Source of the DNA: Apus apus | Lineage: Eukaryota > Chordata > Aves > Apodiformes > Apodidae | Length of the DNA stretch: 64,000 nucleotides | Assembly (NCBI RefSeq): GCF_020740795.1 | Contig: NC_067312.1 | Location: 48,617,905-48,681,904, forward strand | Direction: 5' to 3' | Part shown: positions 12,971-25,858 of the stretch, piece by piece | Numbering within the stretch: the first letter of the stretch is position 1 | Layout: each line of letters opens with the position of its first letter | The notes under the pieces: generated by a model | What the model was told of the DNA's origin: nothing | Database searches by the model: none | Seen by the model: only the letters and a program-made list of their open reading frames with translations | Translations under genes and position numbers: made by a program

Positions 12971-14085
12971 ATTTACTGCAGTAGTTTCTTACATTTCTTA
13001 AAGAAGAAAACACTACTATTTAGTTAGGATTTGGTTGAAGCACAAAGAAGAAATGAAGCATGAATGAAAATATTGCACAGTTACTGGATTTGGTTAACCA
13101 GCTGAATCATGTACATGCCAGCATATGCTTAGCAGAGGTGTCTTCCCAATGTCCATGAAGTACTCCAGGTGTTGTGCCTAGTAATAACACAGTAAGACCA
13201 CATCTCTGCAATGACAAATCCAGAATAATGTGCTTTGCTATGTAGATTTGGGGTTCCTGGCTTTTTTCACAAGTCAATCAAACTTTTGTTTACCATACGG
13301 ACATCTTTGCTGGACAGTGTGAGCAAGGTTTTCAAGGAAAAGCCATATGTTATTTTGACATGCTACTGCTGGTACAATATGGTTGGGGTTTTTTTAATAA
13401 TTCATCCCTAGCTATGCAGCAAGGATGAGCCAATAGCTGACTACCTCTTTTCGGATTTTACCAAACAGAACTTGAAGAAATCTGCCCACACAGAGGAACA
13501 TTATGTGTTTGTGGTGAAATTTGGGGAATTCATTGAAAGTATGACAAAACAGAAACATTTCACCAGCAAAACAGTCCAGCTCTGGACAAAGTAAGGCAGC
13601 AGATTGCCTATAGCAGGAAAATATCTGGTGTCATGTAGTATTCCTGCTGAAGGTGAGGTCAAGATTTTTAGCATACCACTGGGGACATGAGAAGCAGATC
13701 ATCCCTTCTAAGAAAGAGCTGCTCTGATTGTGGTCTAGAAACTACTCCAGGAACAGCAATGAAAATAAGCCCCATTTTCCACTGAGAACAACAGTTCAGT
13801 TTGTCCTCTTTTGACTACTGTCTTCCTTCCACAGAAACTGCAGACAAGTTCTATTCCCTCTGCCCCATCTCTAGGACAGAAATGCTGTCTTCTTTTACTG
13901 TTGAGAAGCAGATCCTATAGAAAATAAGGACCCATTTTATCCACAATCTCGAACCTGTTGTATAGACAAAATTGACCACACAAAATACTCCAACTTAATC
14001 TTATCAAATTACCTCCTCAATTTTACTAAAATAGAAGATACATTAAAGTATAAAACCTGCCAATTTATTTGTTTTGACTTGTCAA
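12971..14085. other. Non-coding DNA, nothing recognised
   Basis: No open frame of interest, no repeat family recognised. Confidence 0.5.
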
Positions 14086-14339
14086 AGCACTGCATGGACA
14101 GGTGGCTTCCTGGGGTCCAGGAGCTCCCCTGGGAGCCAGACCTGTCCCACCACCCTAGCCAGGAGCAGGGCAGATGTGGGCACATGGGGCCCACCCAGCC
14201 CTGGCCATCAGGCACCTCTCTAGGGACAGGCTGAGGCTGAGCCAGGATGTGGGCCCATGGGTGGGCCCAGCTTGGTGTGTCTCATGGACCATTAGGGAAG
14301 GGCTGCTGTGTGGGGAATAGCCATGGAAAAAGAAAAGGG

Positions 14340-14665
14340 GCCTCCTCTATCTGTAAAGAAGCAGACAAAACAATACAAAACCAGCTAAGGGCCAGGGCTT
14401 GCTGTGAGCAGCACTGTGTATTTTGCCAAAAATCACAACACTGTTTATCGTGTGCTCGGTGTGTGGTTGGCTACATCCTAGGAACACAAGGTCTGTGTAT
14501 TTGCCAAGGAACAGGTGTGAGTGCTGTTTGCAATCTCTGTACCCCAGCTGCTTATTCTCAGTTCCCACTGTAAAAGTATATAAGGGAGCATTTTCTCATA
14601 ATATACCATTCCATTGCTTCTCACCCTGGAGTCTGTGTCTTAACCACCACACTGTTGCAACTAAG
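14340..14665 (+). mobile_element. Possible short retroviral LTR
   Basis: A purine-rich tract (near 14325-14341) precedes a segment beginning with TGTAAAGAAG near 14355. This contains a good TATA motif (AGTATATAAGGG near 14575) and, about 30-80 bp downstream, a CCATTCCATT...CTCACC stretch, and it reaches ...CCACCACA near 14652. The order purine tract, TG start, TATA, short R/U5 and CA end fits an LTR of about 300 bp. No retroviral coding sequence and no target duplication were found. The GC-rich flank at 14.09-14.33 kb is of unknown origin. Confidence 0.35.
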
Positions 14666-15064
14666 GTAGTCCCTGATGTGGCATTGCTGGGTAATGGGCT
14701 GACTGCCTTAGGGGGCTGTGATGGGATTCTGGGCCATGAGCAAGTGAGGAGAGCCCTGAGTAGGGGGGTCAGGACAGTCAGGGCCCTCAAGGCCATGGCT
14801 AGTATAGTGACCAGCATATACTGCCATTCCTGAGCAAAATGTACAATTCCTAGGCATCACTGCTCTTGCCAAGAAAAAGCAAGTTTATTCCATGAATTTT
14901 ACATCAATTTTCTACTTTTATTTAAATACCATTTATTCTTTTTTTGGTGAAGAATATTTGTGTCATTCAGAACAATTTATAGTGTCCTCAGCAAAAAATC
15001 AGTCCTGCTGCTCCTTTTCTAGACTACTCATCAAAGGTGTAACAGCTAATGAATACAAAGTCTT

Positions 15065-15700
15065 GTTTTCATATGGGTCATGCCTGAAATTTCATTGCCA
15101 TGGCTTGACTCACGATCAGCAATTAAACCAGTGACCATAATGCTCTCGATCCCCTCCACCTCCCACCCAGGTAGGGAAAGGAGACAGATAAGGAGAGACT
15201 TTCCAGTTTGAAAACTAAACTAGACAGCTTTAATTTAATTAAATACTAATAATAAGAAAATATGTACAATTATATACAAATGTGTTCAGGAATGTGCAAA
15301 AGCCTCTTGCCTCCCCCCACCCCCAGCAATTCCCCTGGCATCTCCTGAGCTGCAAACAGTCCCAAGAAATCCTGGAGCTGCTGGAGAGAGCGGCAGAGCA
15401 GACAGGAGCTGAGGGGAGAGTGATGAGGGTCAGGGATGCACGAGCCTGGGCATAAGTGGTGACGGATGGATGGAGTCCTGCCTGGATGCCAGCCATGGAC
15501 GGAAGAGAAGGGAAGAAGAGGCAGCAGAAAGGGGCTTGACTTTCATGATCCCTGACCTTATACTGAGCTTATGTAGATATATGAAATGGAATACTTTGCT
15601 CAGTTTTACTTACTTTCTCCCTTCTTTTCTCTCTCCTTTCTCTATCTTGGTGGGAGGGGGATAGCATAGAGAGCATTCATTTAATTGCATCAAACTGTGA
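15065..15700. mobile_element. Fold-back ERV-L-type LTR pair (inverted junction near 15597)
   Basis: From about 15597 back to 15141 the sequence is the reverse complement of the R/U5 part of the LTR at 4.83-5.52 kb, and 15140 back to 15065 matches its leader. From about 15597 to 15700 the sequence switches to the + strand and again matches the last part of the LTR (T/C-rich stretch, GGTGGGAGGGGGAT, GAGAGCATT) and the start of the leader. The two LTR ends thus point away from each other around a central junction, with a short shared TCAG-like stretch at the switch. Both arms are diverged from each other, so the structure is not new or not from identical copies. Confidence 0.65.
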
Positions 15701-18700
15701 CACAAGTAAAATTCCAAAAAAGGCCAGATTATTAAATTGGTACTCAACACATTCTTAAAGATTTGACAGCAATTATGGAACCCAGCTAATCTCTGTTCTG
15801 CTTCTAAAGTAAGACACATGGGTCTTTAATTCACTCACAGTCGCACGTTCAAAACTTGTATATAGTATTTTATAGTTCACGAACAAAAATATTGACTCTG
15901 TCTTTAAAACACAGAACCTGACCTTTCTACGAAAAGGACCTTAAGTCTTCTATGGTGCTATCTCATATTAGCTCAAGTAGCAGAAGCCTTGATTTATGTT
16001 CAATGTGCTTGTGATGCTCCCTGTACCAGAAGACTCTTTTGGCTATATTAAGTACCTCCTTTTCTGGTATATTAGCACAAATACTCTCCTCTGGAACGCA
16101 ACGCCTGTATATGAACTAATTAAAATTTCCAAATTAGTTATGCCAGTGAGATTCATCATGCTAAGTCACTACAGCAGAGAACTTGAAGATCTATTGTGTA
16201 CAATCCACTGCCTCTCTGTGTCAAGGAGCAGATGTGGTTGTAGCTTACTTTGCCATTGCTTTTCTGTCTGCTGTGTTGTACACATGTGCATGCCTAAGTA
16301 ACCTGGAAAAAATGGCTTGAAGAAATGTATTTGAAAGCAAAATGCAAATGCTGTTGCAGCCTTTAAGAAGTTGTATATATTAGCACTAACCTGAATAGCT
16401 CACTAGAAACTTCAGCTACAAGTAGATACTAGAATCAGAATTTTACTGATAGTTTTAAATCTTTTGGGGCACATGTCACAATGACAATGCTGACCCTTAA
16501 AACAGAAATACAAAATGCTAGAAGAAATGTAGTGGCAGTGACAGATGTATGGAAATCCCAAGGACCAATTACTCTCTTTTCTATATCACACATTCCCATA
16601 ATACTCCACAACAAATATCATTTTTGTATTGATGAACCACCTGTCCAGGCTACAAAATAATTCACTTTCTATATTGGATTATCCACTAGGAGCTGACAAG
16701 GTGTTCAGAGTCAGATCTGAATCACATTTTAAGATGAAGCTTAGTGTCTGGGCACAAGACCAGATCATGCTAGGGTTCATATTCAGAGACATAAATCTGA
16801 TGAGCTCTTCTCACAAGGTATCAACTAAAAATGATATCCTTTTGAAATAATGGAAACGTCAAAATATGTGGCAGTTCTGCTGCATGTAGGTTTATTACTA
16901 CCTTAAGAACAGCACAGAAGTTAAAGACTAAGGAGAAAAAGTTTGCCCCAACTCAGCAAAACACAATTTGATCCTAATTAAATTTTTTTTTAAATACAAA
17001 CCGAATCACATGTATATATGTAGTCAATTGCTAAAGCGCTTTCCTGAATCAAGGTCTGATTCTGGAAAATGAAGTTCTGCCGAAACCATCTCATTTACTT
17101 TCTGTATTCTAGTGAGTCAAATTGTTGCATTGCTTTACAGAAGTTTTAGATTATGAACAATAAATAATTACCATAAGAATTTACGTGAAGAAATGCATGT
17201 ATACAGGTTGATTTTAAGAATACCTAATAAAGCAAACTGAAACAACTGTGTACAGGGTGAAGCATGTATTTTAACTTGTAGTCTAATAGTGATGCCATTT
17301 CCAAAATGTTCTGGTTTATCCCAGAGTCCCTTTACAGCATACAATTGGTATTCACATTTTCTCTCCAGTTGCTGCTACCCTTTCAGACAAATAGATAACA
17401 CTCATGCTGCCAGATTCAGAGGTTCCACTGGATGAGGGAAAATGATGCTCCATGATTCCAGTCACAATATCTGTGTATTAATTAGCTGCTAATTTAAGAT
17501 CTAGGATTCACCTTTCAGTACCAAACTTACTCAAAACCAAGGTTTAGAATTAGTATTTTGTATTAGCTCATTATCTGTTTATGCCTTTACTCTTGAAGAT
17601 CTGTCTTTTGATTGAATTTTAGTTCTATACTGAGTTTAAAAGTTGATGGTTGATTTACTCTTCAAGTAGTGTACAGTATACCAAATATGTTTCTCACACA
17701 AGAGATACGAAGTATTATAGTGTTTTATAGATGGCGGTCACAGCACAGTCTCATCTCATACCTCACTTTTGTGGAAAATAAAGAAAGAGGAAATAAAGAA
17801 GGCAGAGGCCAGGACTAAGTTATATTTTCAACAGCAAGAAAAAGGAATGGTCGTGGCTGTATGGTGATTTCCCCAAAGTAATACAAAGAAACACACTCTT
17901 GTATAATAATTGAAAAATAAAAATATTAAAAATATAGTAAAAGTACAAATTGGAGACTTCTATGCATAACAAATTATGCTAGATATGGGAGAGGAAATAT
18001 GAAGAAAATAACTGGCAGGGAGCTGTGTTGATTAGGAAGAGGGTGATTTAATTTCTTCAGGAGTGTGAAACTCCAGAAAAAATTAATTTGTCCCATGCAG
18101 AGTCCTGCTGTTTTCTCTTCTTTCCTCAGTCACTGTTCACTACATAAAATCACACCTCACCTGTCTTTTTGTTGTTTAATTTGAGCATGATTTTCTTTTC
18201 ATGGCAGTATTAGTAGAGATAAACTTCACTCTGTGTATAATTTATAAACACAATACTTTGGGTCATAGTACCCCTGAGTCTATTTCAAGTTTGAAAGAAT
18301 ATTGTTCTAATATTTTGCTTTTAGCAAATAATTTTGTTGAATTTTAATAAGATAGCCAAGCCATAATCCAATGTTTCTTGGCAACAATTCCTGCTTTCTT
18401 CAGTTATGTCCTGGATTTCTGATTAATAAATTAAATCCCAAAGAAAAACAGGCAGATGAGCTCGCCTCATTTAGGTTAAAATCCACTAAGCAAGTAGGGC
18501 TGCTTTTAGGATGTGACTGAAGAACTCAGATAGAACCAAATCATGTGTATGGCACAGAACAACAGAGAAAGGACCAAAAGTCTCTAGAGAGGCTTTAGAA
18601 ACATTTGGAGAACAGAAATTACTAGGGAAAAGTGATCACATTTTAAATGGTAGGCTCAGAAGTTTTTGGACTGTGTATTCAAAAGCTAGTAATGTTCCTG

Positions 18701-20170
18701 TTTTGGAAGATCTCTAAGAGCAGATCTATAAGTTGCCACTATAGAATGACCTCTCCTACAGAGTTCAGGTAGACCAAACATGCTTGCATGTTTATAGAAT
18801 TCATTAATTTATATAGCTAAGCTAAATATATACAGAAATGTATAAAGCACAATACATTTAAAAAAATCAAATAAGAAATTACGTATGGCAAATAACAAAA
18901 TTAAACTAATTAGTAGGATTATTATACTAATTCTTATGCTATATTTCATAAACAAAAATATTCTTAAAAGGCTGTTGTAATGTCAGCAATTTACATATCA
19001 GTCCACAAAGTACCATGTAATTAATGATGTTCTGGAAATAGTAGAAGAAAGTGAGCACTATGTATGCAGATTTTGGCCCTATATTACTGGAAAATGCTTC
19101 CAAATTTCCTTTTTCTGTCACTGAATAGGTAAACAAAAACCAAACTCTGGAAATGTTGGTCTTCAAACTGGTCAGGTAGAAATTCCTCTTCTCAGTGTGG
19201 TGATCATCCTTAATACAAAGTCCTGTCTCAGAGATTCCTACCATTGCCAAGAGACCTTAGATGCCTTTCTCCAGACCACTAGATGTAAAATATGGCTATC
19301 CTTAGGTAGTTTTAACTTAGACAGCATCTGAGAGGATTTCTACTGTATGCCTAATTAAAGTAGGTCTCAGTCAGTCCTGCTATTAGTAAATGTCACATTT
19401 GGGTACAGAAGAGTATTGGGCTTGACCTCTGAAGAAATTATGTTACTTGCTTTATTCACCTTTTTCATTCTCGAGGTTGGAGATGCTGTTAACAGGTGGA
19501 GGTAGATGGGAAAATGTATTACTGGAAATTTTATGAGGAAACTCTAAGAATACAATCTGATTTCTAGCTCTGGAAGTCCCTCCTCCTAATTCCTCCCAAC
19601 AGAGGGTTTATCTGACAGTCTGCGAGCTAGCTGTAAATTTAACACCATGTTCAACTAAGTCACCTGGACTAGGATGTAACAGGATAACCGCCAAATTCTG
19701 CATTTTGCTACCTCTCAGGTGACAAACAGTCCCTTTGGAGCAACCCATGTATGGCTTATTCATTCACAGCAGTCTCTGGGCTCCTGCAAAGACTGGATTT
19801 ATTCTGAAGGGTGGCACTGACCAGAAAACCCCTGCAGCAGGTTCCTGGCAGCTTTACACTTCTTCACCACTGAACACTACAAAAAATTTGGCCTGAAGCA
19901 CTTTATATCTGATTTGTAAATGAACGATATTTTCAGACTAACCTCTGGACTTAAATAAAGGACAAGACCTGCAGGAACAGGAGCTGGACACAACCATTTT
20001 GGCACTTTCTGTTGTGGTATCTTATCACAATGTTAAATTATTCCCCAAATAGAATCAGCAATTCATGACGTGAGTGAAGCCAAGAAGTAAAAGACATATT
20101 TCTACAAAAGGGCCAACTGTACTATGGGGTGCATTAAGCACAGTATGGCTAACTGGTAGAAAGTGATTGT
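15701..20170. other. AT-rich non-coding DNA, nothing recognised
   Basis: Short frames without family similarity, including a 103-codon reverse frame near 19 kb that has no recognisable domain. It looks like ordinary intron or intergenic DNA. Confidence 0.55.
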
Positions 20171-20174
20171 CCCA

Positions 20175-20702
20175 CTATAGTCAGCATCAATGTGGTCTCA
20201 CCTGAAGAACTGTGTGCAGTTTTCAGAAGTTTATAAAAATATTAGAATGTGTCTAAAGGAGGGCAACAAATATAGTGAGAGGTCTAGAGGGCATGACTTG
20301 TAAGGAGCAGCTGAGGATACTAGATTTGTTCTGGTTGGAGAAGAGGAGCGTGAAGGGTGATCTTACTGCTATCTACACCTGCTTCATGAGGGGTAGAGAA
20401 AGGAGAGATGCTGATATCTTCTCTGTGGTGTCTGCTGATGGGAAATTACACAAGGAAATTACTTAAAGCTGAGTCATGGAGAGATCATCTTGGATATCTG
20501 GAAAAAGTTCTTTGCTGAGAGAGTAGTCAAGCACTCAAACAAGCTCCTCAGAGATGTGGTCATGGGCCAAAGACTGCTGGTGTTCAAGAAGTGTTCAGAC
20601 AATGCATGGTTTAAGTTTGCTGTGTGGATTCAGGAGTTGGACTCAAAGATCCTCATGGGTCCCTTCCAACATTGGATATTCTGTGATGTGATGATTCTAA
20701 GA
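20175..20702 (+). mobile_element. CR1 LINE 3' end, + strand
   Basis: The sequence follows the end of CR1 ORF2: a diverged 'LEYCVQF' equivalent near 20200, an 'LEKRSVKGDL' segment near 20335, the 'FFAERVVKHSNKLLRDVV' region near 20500-20560, and finally the 3' untranslated end with CAAAGATCCTCATGGGTCCC and a degenerate ATTCT-type tail at about 20670-20702. It is a 5'-truncated, decayed copy of roughly 530 bp. Confidence 0.85.
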
Positions 20703-21639
20703 GCTCTTCTACTCTTCAAAGAAAGAAAGTGCCAAATTTAAGTGCCAGATAGCTGTGTTCTTCTGTTGTTTTCCACAATTTTTCCATGTGCCTAAGTGAA
20801 TCTAGTCATGTCAGTAAAAACAGTATCACAGCAAATACACCAAAAATTAATTAATTCTGATATTTCCTACATTTTCAGTGATTCAATGGAAAATTCATTC
20901 CTGTTAAATAAACCACCTTTTACTACAAGGGGAGGTTTTTGGACTTTTTTTCGGTAATCATTTAGTATAACACTAACTAGAGCCTTAAATACTTGTATAT
21001 TTGAGGAGGAAAAAATATGATTAATTTTCTTCTAGGACCACTTTTCTTTCTCTACAAGGAAAATAATTGTGAACTTCAAAATGCTTTCCTTGCAATAGAA
21101 CTGTAGCAATTAAGATGGATGCCTTTGTTTAACATATAATATTAGGTTTAAAAATCAAACATCCATTCTGAAGCTATGACATAAACCAAGACGTATTCCT
21201 GTTCTTTGATCACCTTGTTTATTGCAATCTCAATATGGAAAGAGAAGGAAATAATCTGTAAGGAATAGATTTGTAGCCACTAAAGTTGTTGTTGGGAACC
21301 AGTTGGGATGGCAGACGAGATGTATATGCACAGATCAGATCAAGATTTATTGTATATAATGTTGAAGTCTTAAAGTATAAGGCACAAGTACAGTCAGGGT
21401 GTAGGGAAACTGGGAGATCAGAACAGTAGCTAAAGTTTGAATGCAAAAGCTATCTTAACAATTACATTTACTACTTGTAGTTAGATCAAACAATAGAGGT
21501 TAATCATTTAAATGCTAGAAACTTTGTTATTGTCAAGCTTTATACTAGGTCTAGAACATTAATTATCAGTTTTAAAGGATTTTATAATCTTTAACCTTAA
21601 TGATGAAAATGATTAAGTGCTAAATTTTCTAATAGGAGA

Positions 21640-22125
21640 GAGTTAAAATTTCTCACCTTTGCCCAGCCACAGCTGTGTGTTCCTGAGTGGATTGTAATTC
21701 TCAAGAATTAGCCTCTCTAACAGGCATCCCCGCTGGAGGGGAGAAGGTCCAGCACACCTCCTGGGAGAGTGTACAGCAGTCCTCTGATCAAAGATGGGAC
21801 CAGGCTTTTATAGAATAAAGTGGATTGAGTGCTGTCATATAACTATTTAGCCATGCCTCCAAAATCTCTCATTGGAGAAAAAAAGGAAAACAGTAGAAAG
21901 AACCAAGAGGGCCCTTTTCTCACCAAGCAAACTCTTTTGTTTTTCTCTTTGTTCTTACTTTAGCCCTGTTTCAGGCCTAGTTGCAGCTGGGCTGGTCTCT
22001 GTGTTCTTCAATACTGGAGAGCAGCCAGTATTGAATGTATGCTATGTATGTCAGCTTGGCCCCCTGTTTGTAGCTTTCAAGACTGTTACCAGCTCAGAGT
22101 TTGCTAGGCCTTTCACTTTCTCATA
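21640..22125 (-). mobile_element. Possible LTR, - strand
   Basis: Read on the - strand, a TGAGAAAG start near 22123 is followed by several hundred bases, a TATA box (CTATAAAAGCCTGG near 21808-21815), then a segment ending near 21640 in a possible GGTGAGAAA. The arrangement is LTR-like, but no internal retroviral sequence or duplicated target was identified. It lies just outside a CR1 fragment. Confidence 0.35.
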
Positions 22126-22264
22126 GAAATCTTTCCACGTCAGGCCTGGGCCTGCAAAACTGAGAGATGAAGCAGTTGAATCATAGATAAAAACTGAAGC
22201 AGGCATATTGAGGCACGGAGTGTCCCTGCTACGGATGCAGAGCAGGCGCTTAAAAAGAATTGAC

Positions 22265-23541
22265 AGATTAATTACTTGCCCTTATTGAATTTCATCAAGT
22301 TTCTCCCTGCCCAACCCTCCAGCCTGTCTAGGTCTCACTGAATGGCAGCACAGCCTTCTGGTGTGTCAGCCAGCCCTCCCAGTTTAGTGTCATCAGCAAA
22401 CTTGCTGAGGGCACACTCTGTTCCTTCATCCACGTCACTGATGAAAATACTGAACAGTATCAGTCCCAGTACCAACCCCTGAGGGACTCCACTAGTCACA
22501 GACCTCCAACTAGATTCTGTCCTATTGACCACAACTCTCTAACTTCTTCATTTCAACCAGTTCACAATCCATCTCACTACCTGATCATCAAGACCACACT
22601 TCCTTAGCTTATCTAAGAGGATTTGTGGGAGACAGTGTCAAATGCTTTACTGAAATCAAGATAAACCACATCTACCACCCTACCATTATCTATCCACCTA
22701 CTTACTTCCTCATAGAAATATATAAGGTTGGTCAAACATGACCTCCTCTTGGTAAAACCGTGTTGACTGCTCTTAATGACCCCCTCAGAAAGTTTCATCT
22801 ACCTCACTGCTTTGGTTGGGAGGTCTATAGCAAACTCCCACAGCGATATCAGCTTTATTGGCCCTTAACCTAATCCAAACACTCTCAATCTCATTATGAC
22901 TGTACTTGATTTCTAAGGTCTGATAACATTCTCTAACATACAGGGCCACTCCACCCCCTCTGCTTCCCTTTCTATCCCTCTTGAAGAGCTTGTAGCCATC
23001 AATTGTGGCTCTCCAGTTGAGTGAGGCATCCCACCATGTTTCTGTCATAGCCCTTATGTCATGGTTTTCCTGGTGTATCACGGCTTCAAGCTCCCCCTGT
23101 TTGTTGCTCACACTGTGTGCATTGGTATAGATGCACTTCAGATGAGCTAATGATTCCAACACCTATTTTCCACTGTGGGCCCCATTTCCTACTAGACCCT
23201 TCTCACGTGCTTCCATGATGTCTAAACATCTCTCCTTTCTCTCAAATGAAACAACAGAGTGAGAATCCTGCCTAGTCCATGATCCTTCAAGCCATGGCAT
23301 GTTTCTCTTGGGCTTGTCCCTAACAGGCCCAGTTATCTCCCCATCACCCTTCATATCTAGTTGAAAGCCCTGTCAATGAGCTCTGCTAACTCCTGCCCCA
23401 AAAGCCTTTTCCGCCTCTGGGACAGGTGCATCCCACCTGCCACCAGCAGGTGTCTCGTATAGCAGCCCGTGATCGAAAAACCCAAAGCCCTGCCTATGGC
23501 ACCAGTCATATAGCCATGCATGGATCAAATTGATAGCTTCA
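22265..23541 (-). mobile_element. CR1 LINE, - strand, ORF1 end to RT with internal deletion
   Basis: Reading from 23541 down, the copy gives the C-terminal part of ORF1 (a 'LYDWCHRQGFGFFDHGLLYE'-like segment near 23440-23520), the inter-ORF region, the endonuclease N-terminal half (YTNAHSVSNKQGELEA near 23110, then TETWW near 23030 and the GGGVALYV segment near 22945), and then jumps near 22800 to the reverse transcriptase ([14 protein letters not shown], the DFSKAFDTV motif A, SGVPQG motif B and FADDTKLGG motif C near 22390). The endonuclease C-terminal half, the linker and the RT N-terminus are missing. The deletion is internal, and stop codons and frameshifts are also present, so the copy cannot encode a working ORF2. 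Confidence 0.9.
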
Positions 23542-23561
23542 TCCTGGCTCAAACCAGGACA
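23535..23561 (-). mobile_element. Terminal stub of the ERV-L-type LTR
   Basis: On the - strand this reads TGTCCTGGTTTGAGCCAGG followed by ATGAAGC, matching the first 26 or so bases of the LTRs at 4834, 36401, 55468 and 59050. It then passes straight into CR1 ORF1 sequence. The last 7-8 bases (GATGAAGC) fit both partners, so the join may have formed at microhomology. It is the only copy that keeps the expected TG terminus of the LTR. Confidence 0.5.
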
Positions 23562-24670
23562 CTATATATTTGGAAAGGAGTCCTTATAGAAGCAATATAG
23601 TACATTTCTAACTGATTCTACAGAGCAGATGGGCATCTTCTTGCCATCTGCTGCATTTTTAAGTCAAGAGCCCCTAGGGAAGTCACTAGTGCAACATTTG
23701 GCTAGTGAACAGTTATGGACATAATCAAGAACTTCATGAGAAGAAACTGATTATTTTTCACAGGTTTTTGGTATGCATTCTGTGGCTTCAGAATATCAGG
23801 CCTTACCTCACAACAGCTTCAGCATTTTTCCAGAAAGTTTCTAGTTGTGCAACATTTTTTTCTGTTTGCTTTGAGGTTATGTCTTCATTTCAACAGGTGC
23901 TTAACGTTCAGGCCAAAGGAAAATACAAATGAGCATATTAAAAGGTCCTTCCTCTTTTGTACTAGAATTGACTGAAAAAGAGCAGGAAGGATGAATTTCA
24001 GCTTAATTGATGCAACTGCCAGAAACATTTTAACCGTTCCTTCATGTAATAACCCGACTTTCTTGGGTAAAACAGAAGCCAAGTTGCATAGTTTTTCAAG
24101 AGTGGACATGGTCTGTCCTTCATGAGGAATGTGCTACTTCTGTTGCTTCTTCTGAACTACTGCAGAGTGATTTGCAAAGGAGGAAAGGGACACATAGAAG
24201 GAACTAGTGATTGTCATATCATCTCCTTATGCTTCACTGCCCTTGCAGAGACTTAAGGCTGTATGCTGCCTCGGATAGCTATGTTCCCAGATTCCACTTG
24301 CCTCCTAATTTACTCCTGAAGTGCATCTGAATTCTAAAGGACTCAGTCAAATGCATTTAATACGTCTTAGGATCATTATTCTCATACACCACATGGGCTG
24401 CCTGCAGTAGCTGACAGGATAATGGAGTCCTGGCATTAATTACCTTTAACAAAGAAATAGGGAATTCAACATAGAAACTTAGCAAATTTTCAGTATTGGT
24501 CAAGAGGCAAAGTGTCTTAGTCCTGACAAGAACTTTGCAAACCAGTGCATGCAAACAGCTAGTATGGCAGCCTTGGAGAGAAATTATTAGACCAACGATA
24601 TTTTAATCCCACATGTCCAGGGAAAAGCAATGTAATGACCTTCCTTTGCATTGGCTGTGAAAAGAGGATA

Positions 24671-25082
24671 AATCACAGAATCCTCACAGTTGGAACAGAA
24701 CCTTAAAATCACCAAGTCCAATCCAGAAAAAACTCACCATGCTTCCTAGAGCATGCCCTGAAGTGTCACATCTACACATTTCTACAATACCTCCAGGGAT
24801 GGTGACTCTGCCACCTCCCTGGGCAGCTCATTTCAGTGCCTGGTTACTCTTTCAGTAAATAAATTTTTCCTAGTATCTAGTCTAAACCTTTCCTTCAGGC
24901 CATTTCCTCCAGTCCTATCATCATTTATTTGGGAGAAGAGGCCAACCCCCACCTCACTACAACCTTCTTTCAGATAGTTGTAGAGAGGAACGAGGTCGAC
25001 CCTCAGCCTCCTCTTCTCCAAGTTAAACAATCCTAGTTCCCTCTGCCTCTCCTCCACTGAGCCGTTCAAAAGTCTAGTATAT
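24671..25082 (-). mobile_element. CR1 LINE 3' end, - strand
   Basis: The + strand begins with an ATCACAGAATCCTCACAGTTGG block, the reverse complement of a CR1 3' end. Read on the - strand the fragment encodes the last part of ORF2 (a '[26 protein letters not shown]' region near 24965-25050, and '[17 protein letters not shown]' near 24835-24890). It is truncated at its 5' side. One frame of 113 codons remains open across the coding part, extended upstream by chance. Confidence 0.9.
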
Positions 25083-25245
25083 TCATTGGAAACATCCCTG
25101 AAGTGAAATGGTAAATAAATGGGTATCTTCCACACTCCCCTAACTTCAATCTCAAATACGTAGGAGCGTAACAAGTTGTTATAAAAGGATGTATTCCCAT
25201 AAGTGCTCTTCCAGCTCTGGCTGCTTCAAGTCTTGCCCTGGGTAA

Positions 25246-25264
25246 TTTTTTTTTTTTTTTTTTT
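25246..25264. repeat. Poly(T) run
   Basis: Nineteen consecutive thymines. No retroposed body could be tied to it. Confidence 0.9.
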
Positions 25265-25753
25265 GATAGTCTAAATTAAACTTAAAACAAGGCAGAGCTA
25301 TACATAAGCCAAATATTTGAAATACATTTGTCCCTGTGCCCTGCTCAAGACTCAGGTCAGCTTGGGGAACTTACTTATTTCCTTAATGTATCATGTGCCT
25401 GAATCTTGATAAAGGAGGTATTATAGGTAAAAGCACATACTTCTTTACACAAAACTAAAAATTAGTATGTTGGCTATGAATTTCTCTGAAATTCTGTATT
25501 TTAAACATCTATGATATTTATAATTTAACAAAAAATTGTAATACAGAGAAAGACAAAATCCACATTACATAAGAGAAGCCAAATACATGGCGTCCATCCG
25601 TGCTGATTGGCAAAGTGCCCACTGACATAAAATTCAGTTTTCACAGCCAACTGTCTCACAGGCAGCAAATAAGAAACATGCATTTTCATGAAGCTCCAAA
25701 ACTCCATCCAGAAGAGCAAGCCCAAAAGTAAATAGGCAAAACCAAATTAAACA

Positions 25754-25858
25754 GATATATCTATATCTATATCTATATCTATATCTATATCTATATCTAT
25801 ATCTATATCTATATCTATATCTATATCTATATCTATATCTATATCTATATCTATCTAT
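25754..25858. repeat. (ATATCT)n hexanucleotide microsatellite
   Basis: About seventeen units of a 6-bp repeat, nearly perfect, with one shortened CTAT unit at the right end. The reverse strand translates as alternating Arg-Tyr in a chance frame. The high purity suggests recent expansion and probable length polymorphism. Confidence 0.95.

Noticed and set aside
12456..13013. 185-codon - strand frame
   Set aside because: It ends in translated (CAAA)n microsatellite and has no family motif or splice context.
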